Shown here: positions 1 to 6,646 of the stretch, in pieces
Layout of the letters: every line of letters starts with the position of its first letter
Position numbering within the stretch: position 1 is the stretch's first letter
Assembly (NCBI GenBank): GCA_910586455.1
Contig: CAJUHX010000063.1
Coordinates: 4,219-12,176, forward strand
From: an uncultured Muribaculaceae bacterium
GTDB lineage: Bacteria > Bacteroidota > Bacteroidia > Bacteroidales > Muribaculaceae
Length of the DNA stretch: 7,958 bases
Reading direction: 5' to 3'
Notes under the pieces: generated by a model
What the model saw: only the letters and a program-made list of their open reading frames with translations
Database searches by the model: none
What the model was told of the DNA's origin: nothing
Translations under genes and position numbers: made by a program

Positions 1-28
1 CATTGGTATCCGTGATGTGAAATTTCAT
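1..28 (-). CDS. possible 5' end of a gene leaving the window
   Basis: On the minus strand an ATG at 28-26 opens a frame beginning MKFHITDTN that stays open to the edge of the window. Only nine complete codons are visible, so no product can be named and the frame could be chance. Support comes from the Bacteroides-type promoter pair about 100 bp upstream (128-159) with no other minus-strand gene between, and from the A/T-rich sequence before the ATG, which is usual for Bacteroidales starts. A second ATG, in another frame, lies at 3-1. Confidence 0.2.
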
Positions 29-127
29 AATTATAATTGAGATAAATCAAGGAATGAAACCAGAAACCATTATGATTCTATCTTTATTTGGATATTCAGG
101 TCTACTCTTATTTTTATTTAGTTAGCA

Positions 128-159
128 CAAATTTAGAAATTCTTGGCGAACCGACCAAA
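128..159 (-). promoter_or_regulatory. Bacteroides-type promoter, minus strand
   Basis: Read on the minus strand, TTTG (159-156) is separated by 20 bp from TAAATTTG (135-128), which matches TAnnTTTG exactly. This is the -33/-7 arrangement of the Bacteroidetes primary sigma factor. Transcription would start near 120-125 and run toward the left edge, giving a leader of roughly 95 nt before the candidate ATG at 28. The region is AT-rich, so a chance match is possible, but both elements and the spacing agree. Confidence 0.45.
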
Positions 160-231
160 AAATCCGATAAAAAGAACCTCTTATTTAACATTTTTTAGAC
201 ACACTTGATACACTTATACACAAAGCCGCAA

Positions 232-267
232 AAAGAGAATGCTGCCATCAGAGGCGGCATCCTCTTT
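232..267 (-). terminator. rho-independent terminator after recQ
   Basis: AAAGAG (232-237) pairs with CTCTTT (262-267), and ATGCTGCC (239-246) pairs with GGCGGCAT (253-260) through one wobble. There is one internal mismatch and a six-base loop. On the minus strand the stem is followed by a run of T ending at 231, as expected for an intrinsic terminator; on the plus strand the T run is short and interrupted. It is the first convincing terminator downstream of recQ, so it probably ends the recJ-recQ transcript as well as the small ORF at 279-359. Confidence 0.8.
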
Positions 268-278
268 CCACGTTTCAA

Positions 279-359
279 CTATTTATTTATGAGAGCCTCA
301 TTATCCAGTATCACTACTTGATAGTAAGGACGAGTGATGCTGTGATACACTACTTTCAT
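279..359 (-). CDS. possible 26-residue small protein in the recQ 3' trailer
   Basis: On the minus strand an ATG at 359-357 opens a frame of 26 codons ending in TAG at 281-279. The peptide begins MKVVYHSITRPYYQ and continues with a hydrophobic patch (VVIL), then an acidic and a basic residue. In-frame stops lie just upstream, so it is not the tail of a longer frame. It ends 12 bases before the strong terminator stem, and about 80 bp separate it from the recQ stop. No promoter of its own was found, so it would be translated from the recJ-recQ mRNA. I do not recognise the peptide. It has no signal sequence or clear membrane segment. It may be a genuine small gene or chance. Confidence 0.3.
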   Translation of the reverse strand: MKVVYHSITRPYYQVVILDNEALINK

Positions 360-438
360 AATATATTACTATAACGCTACCCCACCCCATTTCTATCTTG
401 AAATTGATATAAAAGTGGCTCCGCTTGGTTTAAAATAT

Positions 439-2352
439 CTAAATTTCAGTTATATAAATACGCATGGCCCGCAACTCCACACAGCCACGGTCGGCAAGCC
501 GTCGCAACAGTTCCACCGCCTCGTCACTGCGGCTGCGGTAGCGTTCGGCAAATACCGTAAGACTCACGCCCTGCCCGCAGGCAGCCGCCACCGCGCGCAA
601 ATCGGCCAGCACGGCTTCTTCGTCGAGTGGTTCATGACTGTTCCGGCGCCTTTGTTCGGCCCGGCAATAGTCACACCGGCCACACTCGCCCGCATCTGCC
701 TCGCCGAAGTAACGTAGCATGTCGCGCACACGGCAGCCGCCGTCGCCGAATGCAAATGCCTTGATACTTTCCATGCGTGCGCGGGCCCGCTCGAGCCGGT
801 GTTCATACACTGCCAGCGGCAGCGATATGTAGCGGGGCAGCTGCCGGCGCTGTGTATAGCATATATAGGGTTCGAGGCGGCGCGGCACATAGTGCAGCAC
901 ACGCATGCGGCTGAGTGTGAGCAGCGACTCGTACACACGCTCGGTGCCAATACCGCAGTCGCGCGCCATGCGCTCCTCGCTTATGTTCACATAGTCGGCA
1001 AAGAGGCCGGGATAACTGCGCAACAGGCACTGAAACACTGCGTCGGTGTCGCTGTCGAGCTCAAGCGAGTAAAATTCGCGTTTGTCGGCGAGTATCATCA
1101 CACGCGCCATGGAGGCGTTGTCGTCGACATACTCCAGATAGCCTGCGAGGGTAAGGATGCCGAGGGCGCTGCGTACACGCGTCGGCTGGAAATGGTTCAG
1201 GGCGCAGAATTTTTCGATATTGAAGTCGTAAACCTGCTGAAAACCGCCGTCGACGGCCACTCCGAGCCACACGCCTATGCGGTCATAGATTTTCACGATG
1301 TCTTCTTTTGGCGGAAAGGCATCGGCCAGACGGCGCCCCAGAAGGGCCTTGTCGGCTCCCGACACCAGCAACACCGCGTATGAGGCCTGACCGTCGCGGC
1401 CCGCGCGGCCTGCTTCCTGATAGTATTCCTCAAGCGATGGCGGCAAATCGTAATGAATCACTGTGCGGACATCGGGCTTGTCGATACCCATGCCAAAGGC
1501 GTTGGTGGCCACAATCACACGCGTAGCACCGTCTTTCCAGTCGTTCTGACGCGCGTTCTTGTCTTCGGGCAGCAGGCCTGCATGATAATAGTCGGCGCTG
1601 ATGCCGGCGGCCTGAAGCACTCCGGCCAGTTCGCGTGTGCGCTTGCGCGAGCGTACATATATTATTGCACTGCCATGCGTGTTGTTGAGAATCTTCAGCA
1701 TGGTTTCCTCCTTGTGCTCGCCTCGGCGCACCAGATAGCTGATGTTGTTGCGGCTGAAACTGAGCGAAAACAGGGCCGGCGAGCGCATTTGGAGTTTTTC
1801 GCTGATGTCGCGCACCACCTCGGGGGTGGCCGATGCTGTCAGAGCCAGCATCACGGCATCGGGGAATTCCTTGCGCAGATCGGCTATTTTAAGATAGTTA
1901 GGCCGGAAATCATAGCCCCACTGCGATATACAGTGGGCCTCGTCGACAACTATCATCGACAGTTGCCACTGGCGCAGCTCGCCTATGAAACTGCTGCGCT
2001 GAAGGCGCTCGGGCGACACGTACACCAGATTTGTCTTGCCCAGGCGGGCGCGGTCGAAGGCAAGCTGCTGCTCGGGGCGACTGAGCCCGGAATGGATACA
2101 TACAGCCATAATGCCCCGCCGCCGAAGGTTGTCGACCTGATCTTTCATCAGCGATATAAGCGGAGTCACCACCAGTGTCACGCCCGGCATAAGCAGGGCA
2201 GGCACCTGAAAGGTGATACTTTTGCCTCCGCCGGTGGGAAGCAGACCGACAGTGTCGCGGCCCGACATCACCGACTCTATAATCTCGAGCTGGCGTGGTC
2301 TGAACGAAGTGTAGCCCCAGTAGCGGCCGAGTATGTCCGCGGGCGAACTCAC
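439..2352 (-). CDS. recQ: RecQ-family ATP-dependent DNA helicase
   Basis: A 637-residue superfamily 2 helicase that unwinds DNA 3'->5' in recombination and replication-fork repair. Visible motifs are: motif 0 FRPRQ (17-21); Walker A TGGGKS (40-45); the DEAH box with the RecQ-typical CISQWGYDFRP (137-151); TASATPEV (172-179); IIYVRSRKRTREL (230-242); and motifs V/VI FGMGIDKPDVR to QEAGRAGRDG (286-321). A C-x16-C-x2-C-x2-C zinc cluster (C540, C557, C560, C563) has canonical spacing but lies about 220 residues after motif VI, where E. coli RecQ has about 55. The intervening region probably holds winged-helix material. The last 70 residues show no obvious HRDC domain. The start is a GTG overlapping the recJ stop as GTGA; the next methionine would remove motif 0. 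It is the second gene of an operon with recJ, and its translation is probably coupled to recJ. Whether this is the main RecQ or a paralogue cannot be told here. Confidence 0.96.
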   Translation of the reverse strand: MSSPADILGRYWGYTSFRPRQLEIIESVMSGRDTVGLLPTGGGKSITFQVPALLMPGVTLVVTPLISLMKDQVDNLRRRGIMAVCIHSGLSRPEQQLAFDRARLGKTNLVYVSPERLQRSSFIGELRQWQLSMIVVDEAHCISQWGYDFRPNYLKIADLRKEFPDAVMLALTASATPEVVRDISEKLQMRSPALFSLSFSRNNISYLVRRGEHKEETMLKILNNTHGSAIIYVRSRKRTRELAGVLQAAGISADYYHAGLLPEDKNARQNDWKDGATRVIVATNAFGMGIDKPDVRTVIHYDLPPSLEEYYQEAGRAGRDGQASYAVLLVSGADKALLGRRLADAFPPKEDIVKIYDRIGVWLGVAVDGGFQQVYDFNIEKFCALNHFQPTRVRSALGILTLAGYLEYVDDNASMARVMILADKREFYSLELDSDTDAVFQCLLRSYPGLFADYVNISEERMARDCGIGTERVYESLLTLSRMRVLHYVPRRLEPYICYTQRRQLPRYISLPLAVYEHRLERARARMESIKAFAFGDGGCRVRDMLRYFGEADAGECGRCDYCRAEQRRRNSHEPLDEEAVLADLRAVAAACGQGVSLTVFAERYRSRSDEAVELLRRLADRGCVELRAMRIYITEI

Positions 2353-4075
2353 TTGCGGGTGTGAATCTGCTTTACCTGTAGCTGCAGCGACGATACTGCG
2401 TTGCGGTGGCGGTTCTCCTCTATGGTAAAGCAGATGTCGAATGGCTTGCCAGAGTGGATGTACTCGAAGTGTTGGGCCATGTTGAAGGCTATGGCGCTTA
2501 TGACCTTGCCCGAGGTGTCGTCGACAAGGTCGAGCTTTATGTGCTCCAGCTGCTTGCCTACGAGTTTGCTGCTGCCGAAGTCACGCACATTGCGGGCGCA
2601 GAACACCGGCTTCTGGTTGCCGGGGCCAAAGGGATTGAACAACCGCAGGGTCGACACAAATTCGGGTGTAATCTGCGAGAAAGTAAGCAAGGCGTCTATG
2701 TCGATCTGCGGTGTCAGCTGCTCCGGAGTGATATTGTTGGCCACATACTCCTCAAAGCGGCGTGTGAACTCGGGTATATTCTCCTCCTTGAGCGACAGCC
2801 CTACAGCATAGGCGTGGCCGCCGAAGTTCTCAAGCAGGTCGCGGGCCGAGTCCACGGCCTTATAGATGTCGAATCCCTGCACCGAACGCGACGAGCCGGT
2901 GGCCAGTCCGTTGGTAAGCGTAAGCACCACCGAGGGTTTGTAGTATAGTTCGGTAAGGCGCGAGGCCACAATGCCGATGATGCCCTTGTGCCAGTCTTTG
3001 TTGTAAATCACAATTGACTTTTTGGGCGAGTGCATTTCGCCGCGTGCCTCAAGAATGGCATTGGCCTCGTCGGTAATCCGTTTGTCTAATTCCTTACGGT
3101 CTTTATTGTACTGGTCGATGGCAAGCGACCGGGAGTTGGCATCCTTGCTGTCGCGCGCCACAAGCAGTTCAACAGCTCACGACCGCTCTGCATGCGGCCC
3201 GACGCGTTGATACGAGGCCCGATTTTGAATATCACATCGCTTATACTCAACTCCTTTCCACCCATGCCGCAGGTACGGATTATAGCCCGCAAGCCCATGT
3301 TCGGGTTTGTGTTGAGGCGTTTGAGCCCCACATATGCCATCACGCGGTTTTCATCAACCATAGGCACTATGTCGGCAGCTATGCTCACGGCCACAAGGTC
3401 GAGCATGCCCTCGAGTTCGGCGGTGCCGATACCGTTGCTGATCGAGAAAGCCTGCATGAACTTATAGCCGACTCCACAACCCGACAGGTGCGGGCACGGA
3501 TAGGTACTGCCCTCGAGCTTTGGATTCAGTATAGCTACGGCCGGAGGCAATTCGTCGTCCGGCACATGATGGTCGCAGATAATAAAGTCGATGCCTCGCG
3601 ACTTTGCGTATTTGATTTCGTCGATAGCCTTTATGCCGCAGTCGAGTATGATGATAAGCTTCACTCCGGCCTCGGCTGCGGCGTCAATACTTTTCTGCGA
3701 TATGCCATAGCCCTCGTCGTAACGCGTGGGTATATAGTAGTCGATTTCAGAATAGAAATTCTGAAGGTAGCGGTATACCAGAGCCACCGCAGTAGTGCCG
3801 TCGACATCATAGTCACCGTACACCATTATTTTTTCTTTAGCCCCCATTGCCTTGTTCAGGCGGTCTACAGCCTTGTCCATGTCGGGCATCAGAAACGGGT
3901 CGTGCAAATCGCGCAACGACGGATGAAAAAATTTCTCCGCCTCCGCAACCGAGGTAATGCCGCGCTGTACAAGCAGTTCGCTAATGGGCTCACAGCTTGA
4001 GAAGCGTCGTGCCAGCTCGTTTTCGAGTTTCTGTTCTTCTGTAGTGAGGGGTAAATAATTCCATTTACCTGTCAT
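2349..4075 (-). pseudogene. recJ: single-stranded-DNA-specific exonuclease RecJ, frameshifted
   Basis: RecJ is a 5'->3' ssDNA exonuclease of the DHH superfamily that works with RecQ in RecF-pathway recombination and repair. The first frame (4075 to 3086) gives residues 1-300 of RecJ plus a nonsense tail. It shows DYDVDG (88-93), DCG (145-147), DHH (168-170), SGCGVGYKF (198-206) and GPRINASGRM (286-295). The second frame (to 2349) carries the DHHA1 part, with HKGIIGIVASRL, SRSVQGFDIY and GGHA, then the OB-fold-like C-terminus with NPFGPGNQKPVF. Adding one G after the GAG codon at 3178-3176 joins them as REAVELLVARD and gives 575 residues, a normal RecJ length. All catalytic motifs are intact on either side, so this is a very recent mutation or a sequence error. 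The start is ATG without a Shine-Dalgarno; 196 bp separate it from the upstream channel gene, and no clear promoter was seen. A GTG at 3161 (V306 of the joined protein) could allow internal initiation of the C-terminal part. Confidence 0.9.
3175..3176 (-). other. site of the recJ frameshift
   Basis: The minus strand reads CGT GAG CTG TTG AAC here and the frame runs out of RecJ similarity at once. If GAG were followed by an extra G, the codons become GAG GCT GTT GAA CTG CTT GTG GCG CGC GAC, encoding EAVELLVARD and leading into the downstream RecJ frame with no other change. The missing base would make a GG pair, so loss of one base of a short G run explains it. There is no long slippery run or strong hairpin nearby to suggest programmed frameshifting. 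Confidence 0.85.
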
Positions 4076-4179
4076 TTATGTTGTTCTTTTTTTTAGCTGG
4101 ATAGCACACTCCTGACAGTTGTGGAGTTAAAGAGGAGTTTAAAACGCTGTTGATGGCGATAGACTGTCGGGGCGTGTAA

Positions 4180-4204
4180 AAGCGGCAAGTACCTTCGCCT
4201 GCTT
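4180..4204 (-). other. imperfect hairpin between channel gene and recJ
   Basis: On the minus strand AAGC-GGC-AAG pairs with CTT-GCC-GCTT around a three-base loop, with a single bulged A and a single bulged G, and a short T run follows. It lies directly beyond the main terminator of the channel gene and about 105 bp before recJ. It could be a back-up terminator for the upstream transcript or a structure in the recJ leader. The T run is weak, so the role is uncertain. Confidence 0.25.
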
Positions 4205-4212
4205 CAATATGC

Positions 4213-4249
4213 AAAAATAGCCAAAATAATTCAATTATCTTGGCTATTT
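4213..4249 (-). terminator. rho-independent terminator of the peptidase-channel operon
   Basis: Bases 4215-4230 pair with 4234-4249 around a three-base loop. On the minus strand the only imperfect position becomes a G-U pair, giving a 16-bp stem, and it ends in a run of five T (4217-4213). The stem begins 22 bases after the stop codon of the MscS-family gene. It should end that transcript and separate it from recJ. On the plus strand the corresponding position is an A-C mismatch and no T run follows, so it is directional. Confidence 0.8.
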
Positions 4250-4271
4250 AAACTTATTTAATACTTAATTT

Positions 4272-5408
4272 CTACTGTCTACTCAGATGCACATCCATCT
4301 GCGGGAAGGGGAAGTTGACTCCGGCCTTGGGCAGCTCGTTGTATATCTGTTCGTTGACCTGATAATACACATCCCAGTAAAATTCGGTGCGTGTCCATGC
4401 GCGTGCTTTCAGCACCACGGCGCTGTCGGCAAGCTGGTCGACCACCACTACCGGTCGGCGCTCCACACGTGGCACGCGACGCCGCAGGCGTATCACGCGG
4501 TCGTTCACCTTCTGCTCGGCTTTCTTCTTCCGGCTTATGAACATACGGCGGTACCATGGCAATTCAGGCGCCGGTACACTCTCGGCATTCTGCTGGCGCG
4601 GACGGCGCTCGTCGGACATATTATCGCCTTCGCCCATGGCGGCACGCCGGCGTCGCTCCTGCTCTCCGGCCCGCTGCTGCCTGTCTTCCTCGATATAACG
4701 CTTGACCACACGCGAGTCGGCCTCAAGCAGTTCGAGAATGCGCTTGCGAGCATCCTCAACCTTGTCGCCGTAACTGATTCCCACCGACCAGTCGACACGC
4801 CGGTAATCCTCGCGCGACCAGTTGTTGACCGAACCGGTCGACAGTCCTCCGTTGGGTATTATTATGGCCTTGTTGTCGTAAGTGGTGATGATGGTGTGGA
4901 ATATCTGTATTTCCTTGACCGTGCCTGCAAAGCCCTGGGCCTCGATATAGTCGCCCACCTTATAGGGCTTCAGCAGCAGTATCAGCACTCCGCCTGCAAA
5001 GTTCTGCAATGTGCCGCTCAGAGCCATACCGATGGCCACACCGGCTGAGGCAAACAGCGCTATGAACGACGAGGTTTCTATACCCAGAATACCTATGACA
5101 GTAACTATGAGTATAAAGAACAGCAGCATCTTGACCATACTCAGCACAAAGGTGGTGAGCGAGCGGTCGACATTGCGGCGGTGAAGTATCACGCTCAGCA
5201 GGTTGTAGAGCTTTTTGATTACGAATTTGCCCGCATAGAAAACCACAATAGCTATGGCCAGATTGATGGCAAAGGTAGTCACCGAGCTGATAAATTTGTC
5301 GAGAAGGTCGTCGAGCGGCATCGACTTGAGCATCTCCACTTCCTGTTTGACACTTGGTATGCTGTCGGGAATCTGCGCCGGGGCGACCGGTATCTGTAAT
5401 GGCTTCAT
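4272..5408 (-). CDS. MscS-family mechanosensitive ion channel with cytoplasmic insertion
   Basis: A 378-residue inner-membrane channel of the small-conductance mechanosensitive family, which opens under membrane tension and releases solutes on osmotic downshock. Hydrophobic segments lie at about 43-63 and 86-110. They are followed by the diagnostic pore helix TM3, with ASAGVAIGMALSGTLQNF (120-137), and by LKPYKVGDYIE (146-156) entering the beta domain. The C-terminal alpha/beta domain is recognisable as VVVVDQLADSAVVLKARAW and ends NFPFPQMDVHL. Between RKRILELLEADSRV (about 221-234) and VVVVDQ (about 320), where typical MscS proteins have only a few residues, lie about 80 residues rich in Arg, Glu and Gln, with KKK, RRRR and RLRRR runs. 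This explains the length over the 286 residues of E. coli MscS. The ATG start is 24 bp after the upstream peptidase stop, so the two are probably co-transcribed. The terminator lies at 4213-4249. Confidence 0.92.
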   Translation of the reverse strand: MKPLQIPVAPAQIPDSIPSVKQEVEMLKSMPLDDLLDKFISSVTTFAINLAIAIVVFYAGKFVIKKLYNLLSVILHRRNVDRSLTTFVLSMVKMLLFFILIVTVIGILGIETSSFIALFASAGVAIGMALSGTLQNFAGGVLILLLKPYKVGDYIEAQGFAGTVKEIQIFHTIITTYDNKAIIIPNGGLSTGSVNNWSREDYRRVDWSVGISYGDKVEDARKRILELLEADSRVVKRYIEEDRQQRAGEQERRRRAAMGEGDNMSDERRPRQQNAESVPAPELPWYRRMFISRKKKAEQKVNDRVIRLRRRVPRVERRPVVVVDQLADSAVVLKARAWTRTEFYWDVYYQVNEQIYNELPKAGVNFPFPQMDVHLSRQ

Positions 5409-5432
5409 TTGTCTGTTTTATATCTGTGTAGG

Positions 5433-6593
5433 TCAGTCGGTGAGCAGCACCGATACCACATCGCCGAACCACGATGTGGTGTCGTAGCCTTTGATTCGGC
5501 TCTGAGCCTCGTTTTCAAAAATATATGTTGTGAGTCCGCAATGCGATTTTATAGCCAGCCGATTCCATAGGAAAGGAGTGGCAGCCTCATATAGCACAGC
5601 TTCGCCCATGAACCTGCGGAACTCGGCCAACATGGCATCATCGGAACCAAGCGCCTCTACATAGTGGCCAAGGTCGTAATGATAGCAACGACTTTCGGTC
5701 ATATAGCGCTGAGGCTTGTAGCCTGAAGGCCACGGAGCGGAGGCACTGCTGTAGATGTCGCGCACAACAGCGGCCAGACCGTCGAGAGCGGCGGTATTGA
5801 TTACCGACATGGTACAGGTACGGTTGCTGCCGAATTCTCCATCATAAAGTTCAAAGGTGTTGCGGGCAGCAGTCAGCAGGTCGGCCTCAGGCGCGAAAAA
5901 ACAGCGTACATTGCGGTCGTAAGGCATGCCGTTCGACGGCAGTTCCGACGGACTGCCCACAATCAGCGGCGTGGCGTGGCGCAGTTCGTAGGCAACCTCC
6001 ACCGAACCCATGTAGCAGCAGTCGAAGTACACAAAGCCGAAGTTCTGCCCCTCGAGAGTGCGGGCCATGGTGGTCAGGTTCATTTTCAGGCCCTTGTCCT
6101 GCCCGAACGCCTGAGGAACCACTGAGGCGACATCGCCGTCGAGTTCATCAGCCATGCCATCCTGCAGCCAGCCACTGGCATGACTCCAGAGCACCAGGCC
6201 ATAGTCGCGGGCAGGCGCCAGACGCCGCATATCGTCGAATACAGCCCGCATGCGCGCACTGCTCACCGAGGGAGTGTCGCTGTCGTACACGGCCAAGGTA
6301 TCGATGCCGGAGGCCGTGACTTCTTTCAGCACCGGGTCGCCGGACGGAGGCACATGATACACCAGCAGACGGCCATCGGTAATGTCGCCAGCCTCGGCTG
6401 CCTGCTGCATCTCGGCAATGTCTGCCATATCGAAACGGCCCGTACCAAGATTGTTCGACGCTACCATATAAACCAGCACGGTGCGGTTTACCGTAGCAGA
6501 CCCGACAGGCTCCGGACTGTCGTCGCAGGCTGTATGCAACAGCAATACAGCAAATATAATCAGTTGATATATATATAGCTTAAATAATTTCAC
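5433..6593 (-). CDS. clostripain-like (C11) cysteine peptidase, probable lipoprotein
   Basis: A 386-residue exported protein of the clostripain family (clan CD cysteine peptidases, generally cleaving after basic residues). The N-terminus is a short basic stretch, then a hydrophobic core (8-19) and Cys23 in LHTAC. This resembles a lipoprotein cleavage site, although His at -3 is atypical. After Cys23 come Asp-Asp and a proline-containing linker. The mature part opens with TVLVYMVASNNL (38-49). The catalytic His is most likely H138 in LWSHASGW, and the nucleophile C193 in FDCCYMGSVEVAYEL; family members usually read HG and DAC, so the Ala after His and the doubled Cys are deviations. SPSELPSNGMPYD (214-226) also fits the family. 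The GTG start is the only usable one, since an in-frame TAA lies three codons before it, and it sits four bases behind the -7 element. It heads an operon with the channel gene. The substrate is unknown. Confidence 0.85.
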   Translation of the reverse strand: MKLFKLYIYQLIIFAVLLLHTACDDSPEPVGSATVNRTVLVYMVASNNLGTGRFDMADIAEMQQAAEAGDITDGRLLVYHVPPSGDPVLKEVTASGIDTLAVYDSDTPSVSSARMRAVFDDMRRLAPARDYGLVLWSHASGWLQDGMADELDGDVASVVPQAFGQDKGLKMNLTTMARTLEGQNFGFVYFDCCYMGSVEVAYELRHATPLIVGSPSELPSNGMPYDRNVRCFFAPEADLLTAARNTFELYDGEFGSNRTCTMSVINTAALDGLAAVVRDIYSSASAPWPSGYKPQRYMTESRCYHYDLGHYVEALGSDDAMLAEFRRFMGEAVLYEAATPFLWNRLAIKSHCGLTTYIFENEAQSRIKGYDTTSWFGDVVSVLLTD

Positions 6594-6597
6594 AATA

Positions 6598-6628
6598 CAA
6601 AGTTAGCAAATTTGCCACATTTTTCCAA
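6598..6628 (-). promoter_or_regulatory. promoter of the peptidase-channel operon
   Basis: On the minus strand TTGG (6628-6625) and TAACTTTG (6605-6598) are separated by 19 bp, an excellent match to the Bacteroides -33/-7 pattern. The last base of the -7 element is only four bases before the GTG start of the peptidase, so transcription would begin at or next to that codon. The elements interleave with the divergent queA promoter. Confidence 0.65.
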
Positions 6629-6646
6629 TCATTTTAACTAATTTTG
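6611..6646 (+). promoter_or_regulatory. probable queA promoter
   Basis: TAATTTTG (6639-6646) matches TAnnTTTG exactly and would give a start near 6650-6655, about 20 bases before the queA ATG. A TTTG at 6611-6614 could serve as the -33 element, but the 24-bp spacing is longer than ideal, so only the -7 part is convincing. Confidence 0.5.

Larger units (their letters stand above)
1..438. other. AT-rich intergenic region left of recQ
   Basis: No reading frame of ordinary gene length is visible on either strand here. The stretch is much more AT-rich than the neighbouring genes. Going right to left on the minus strand it holds the 3' trailer of recQ with a short ORF (279-359), a strong intrinsic terminator (232-267), then a separate promoter-like pair (128-159) pointing out of the left edge. 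Nothing resembling an RNA gene, repeat array or mobile-element end was recognised in the remainder. Confidence 0.6.

Noticed and set aside
2..40. Plus-strand frame reading IGIRDVKFHNYN then stop, as a possible 3' end of a gene entering from the left
   Set aside because: Twelve codons are too few to judge, no terminator follows in that orientation, and the minus-strand promoter beside it fits better with a leftward gene.
302..359. GTATCAC/GTGATAC inverted repeat as an operator or attachment site
   Set aside because: Seven base pairs across a loop of nearly 30 bases within AT-rich DNA can arise by chance, and it lies within the recQ trailer with no promoter nearby.
1453..2364. 303-residue open frame on the plus strand
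   Set aside because: It lies wholly antisense to the conserved helicase core of recQ; the translation shows no recognisable family and has the composition expected of a reverse-complement shadow.
3086..3161. Programmed frameshifting in recJ
   Set aside because: No slippery heptamer, long homopolymer or strong downstream structure is visible, and RecJ is not known to me to use recoding; a simple one-base loss or sequence error is the simpler reading.
4190..4197. TACCTTCG, one mismatch from a plus-strand -7 element
   Set aside because: It has no good -33 partner, no plus-strand gene lies downstream, and the bases are explained by the hairpin at 4180-4204.
4212..4219. TATTTTTG on the minus strand as a possible recJ -7 element
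   Set aside because: It matches TAnnTTTG but is formed by the terminator stem and its T run, with no TTG at the proper spacing, so a recJ promoter there is not supported.
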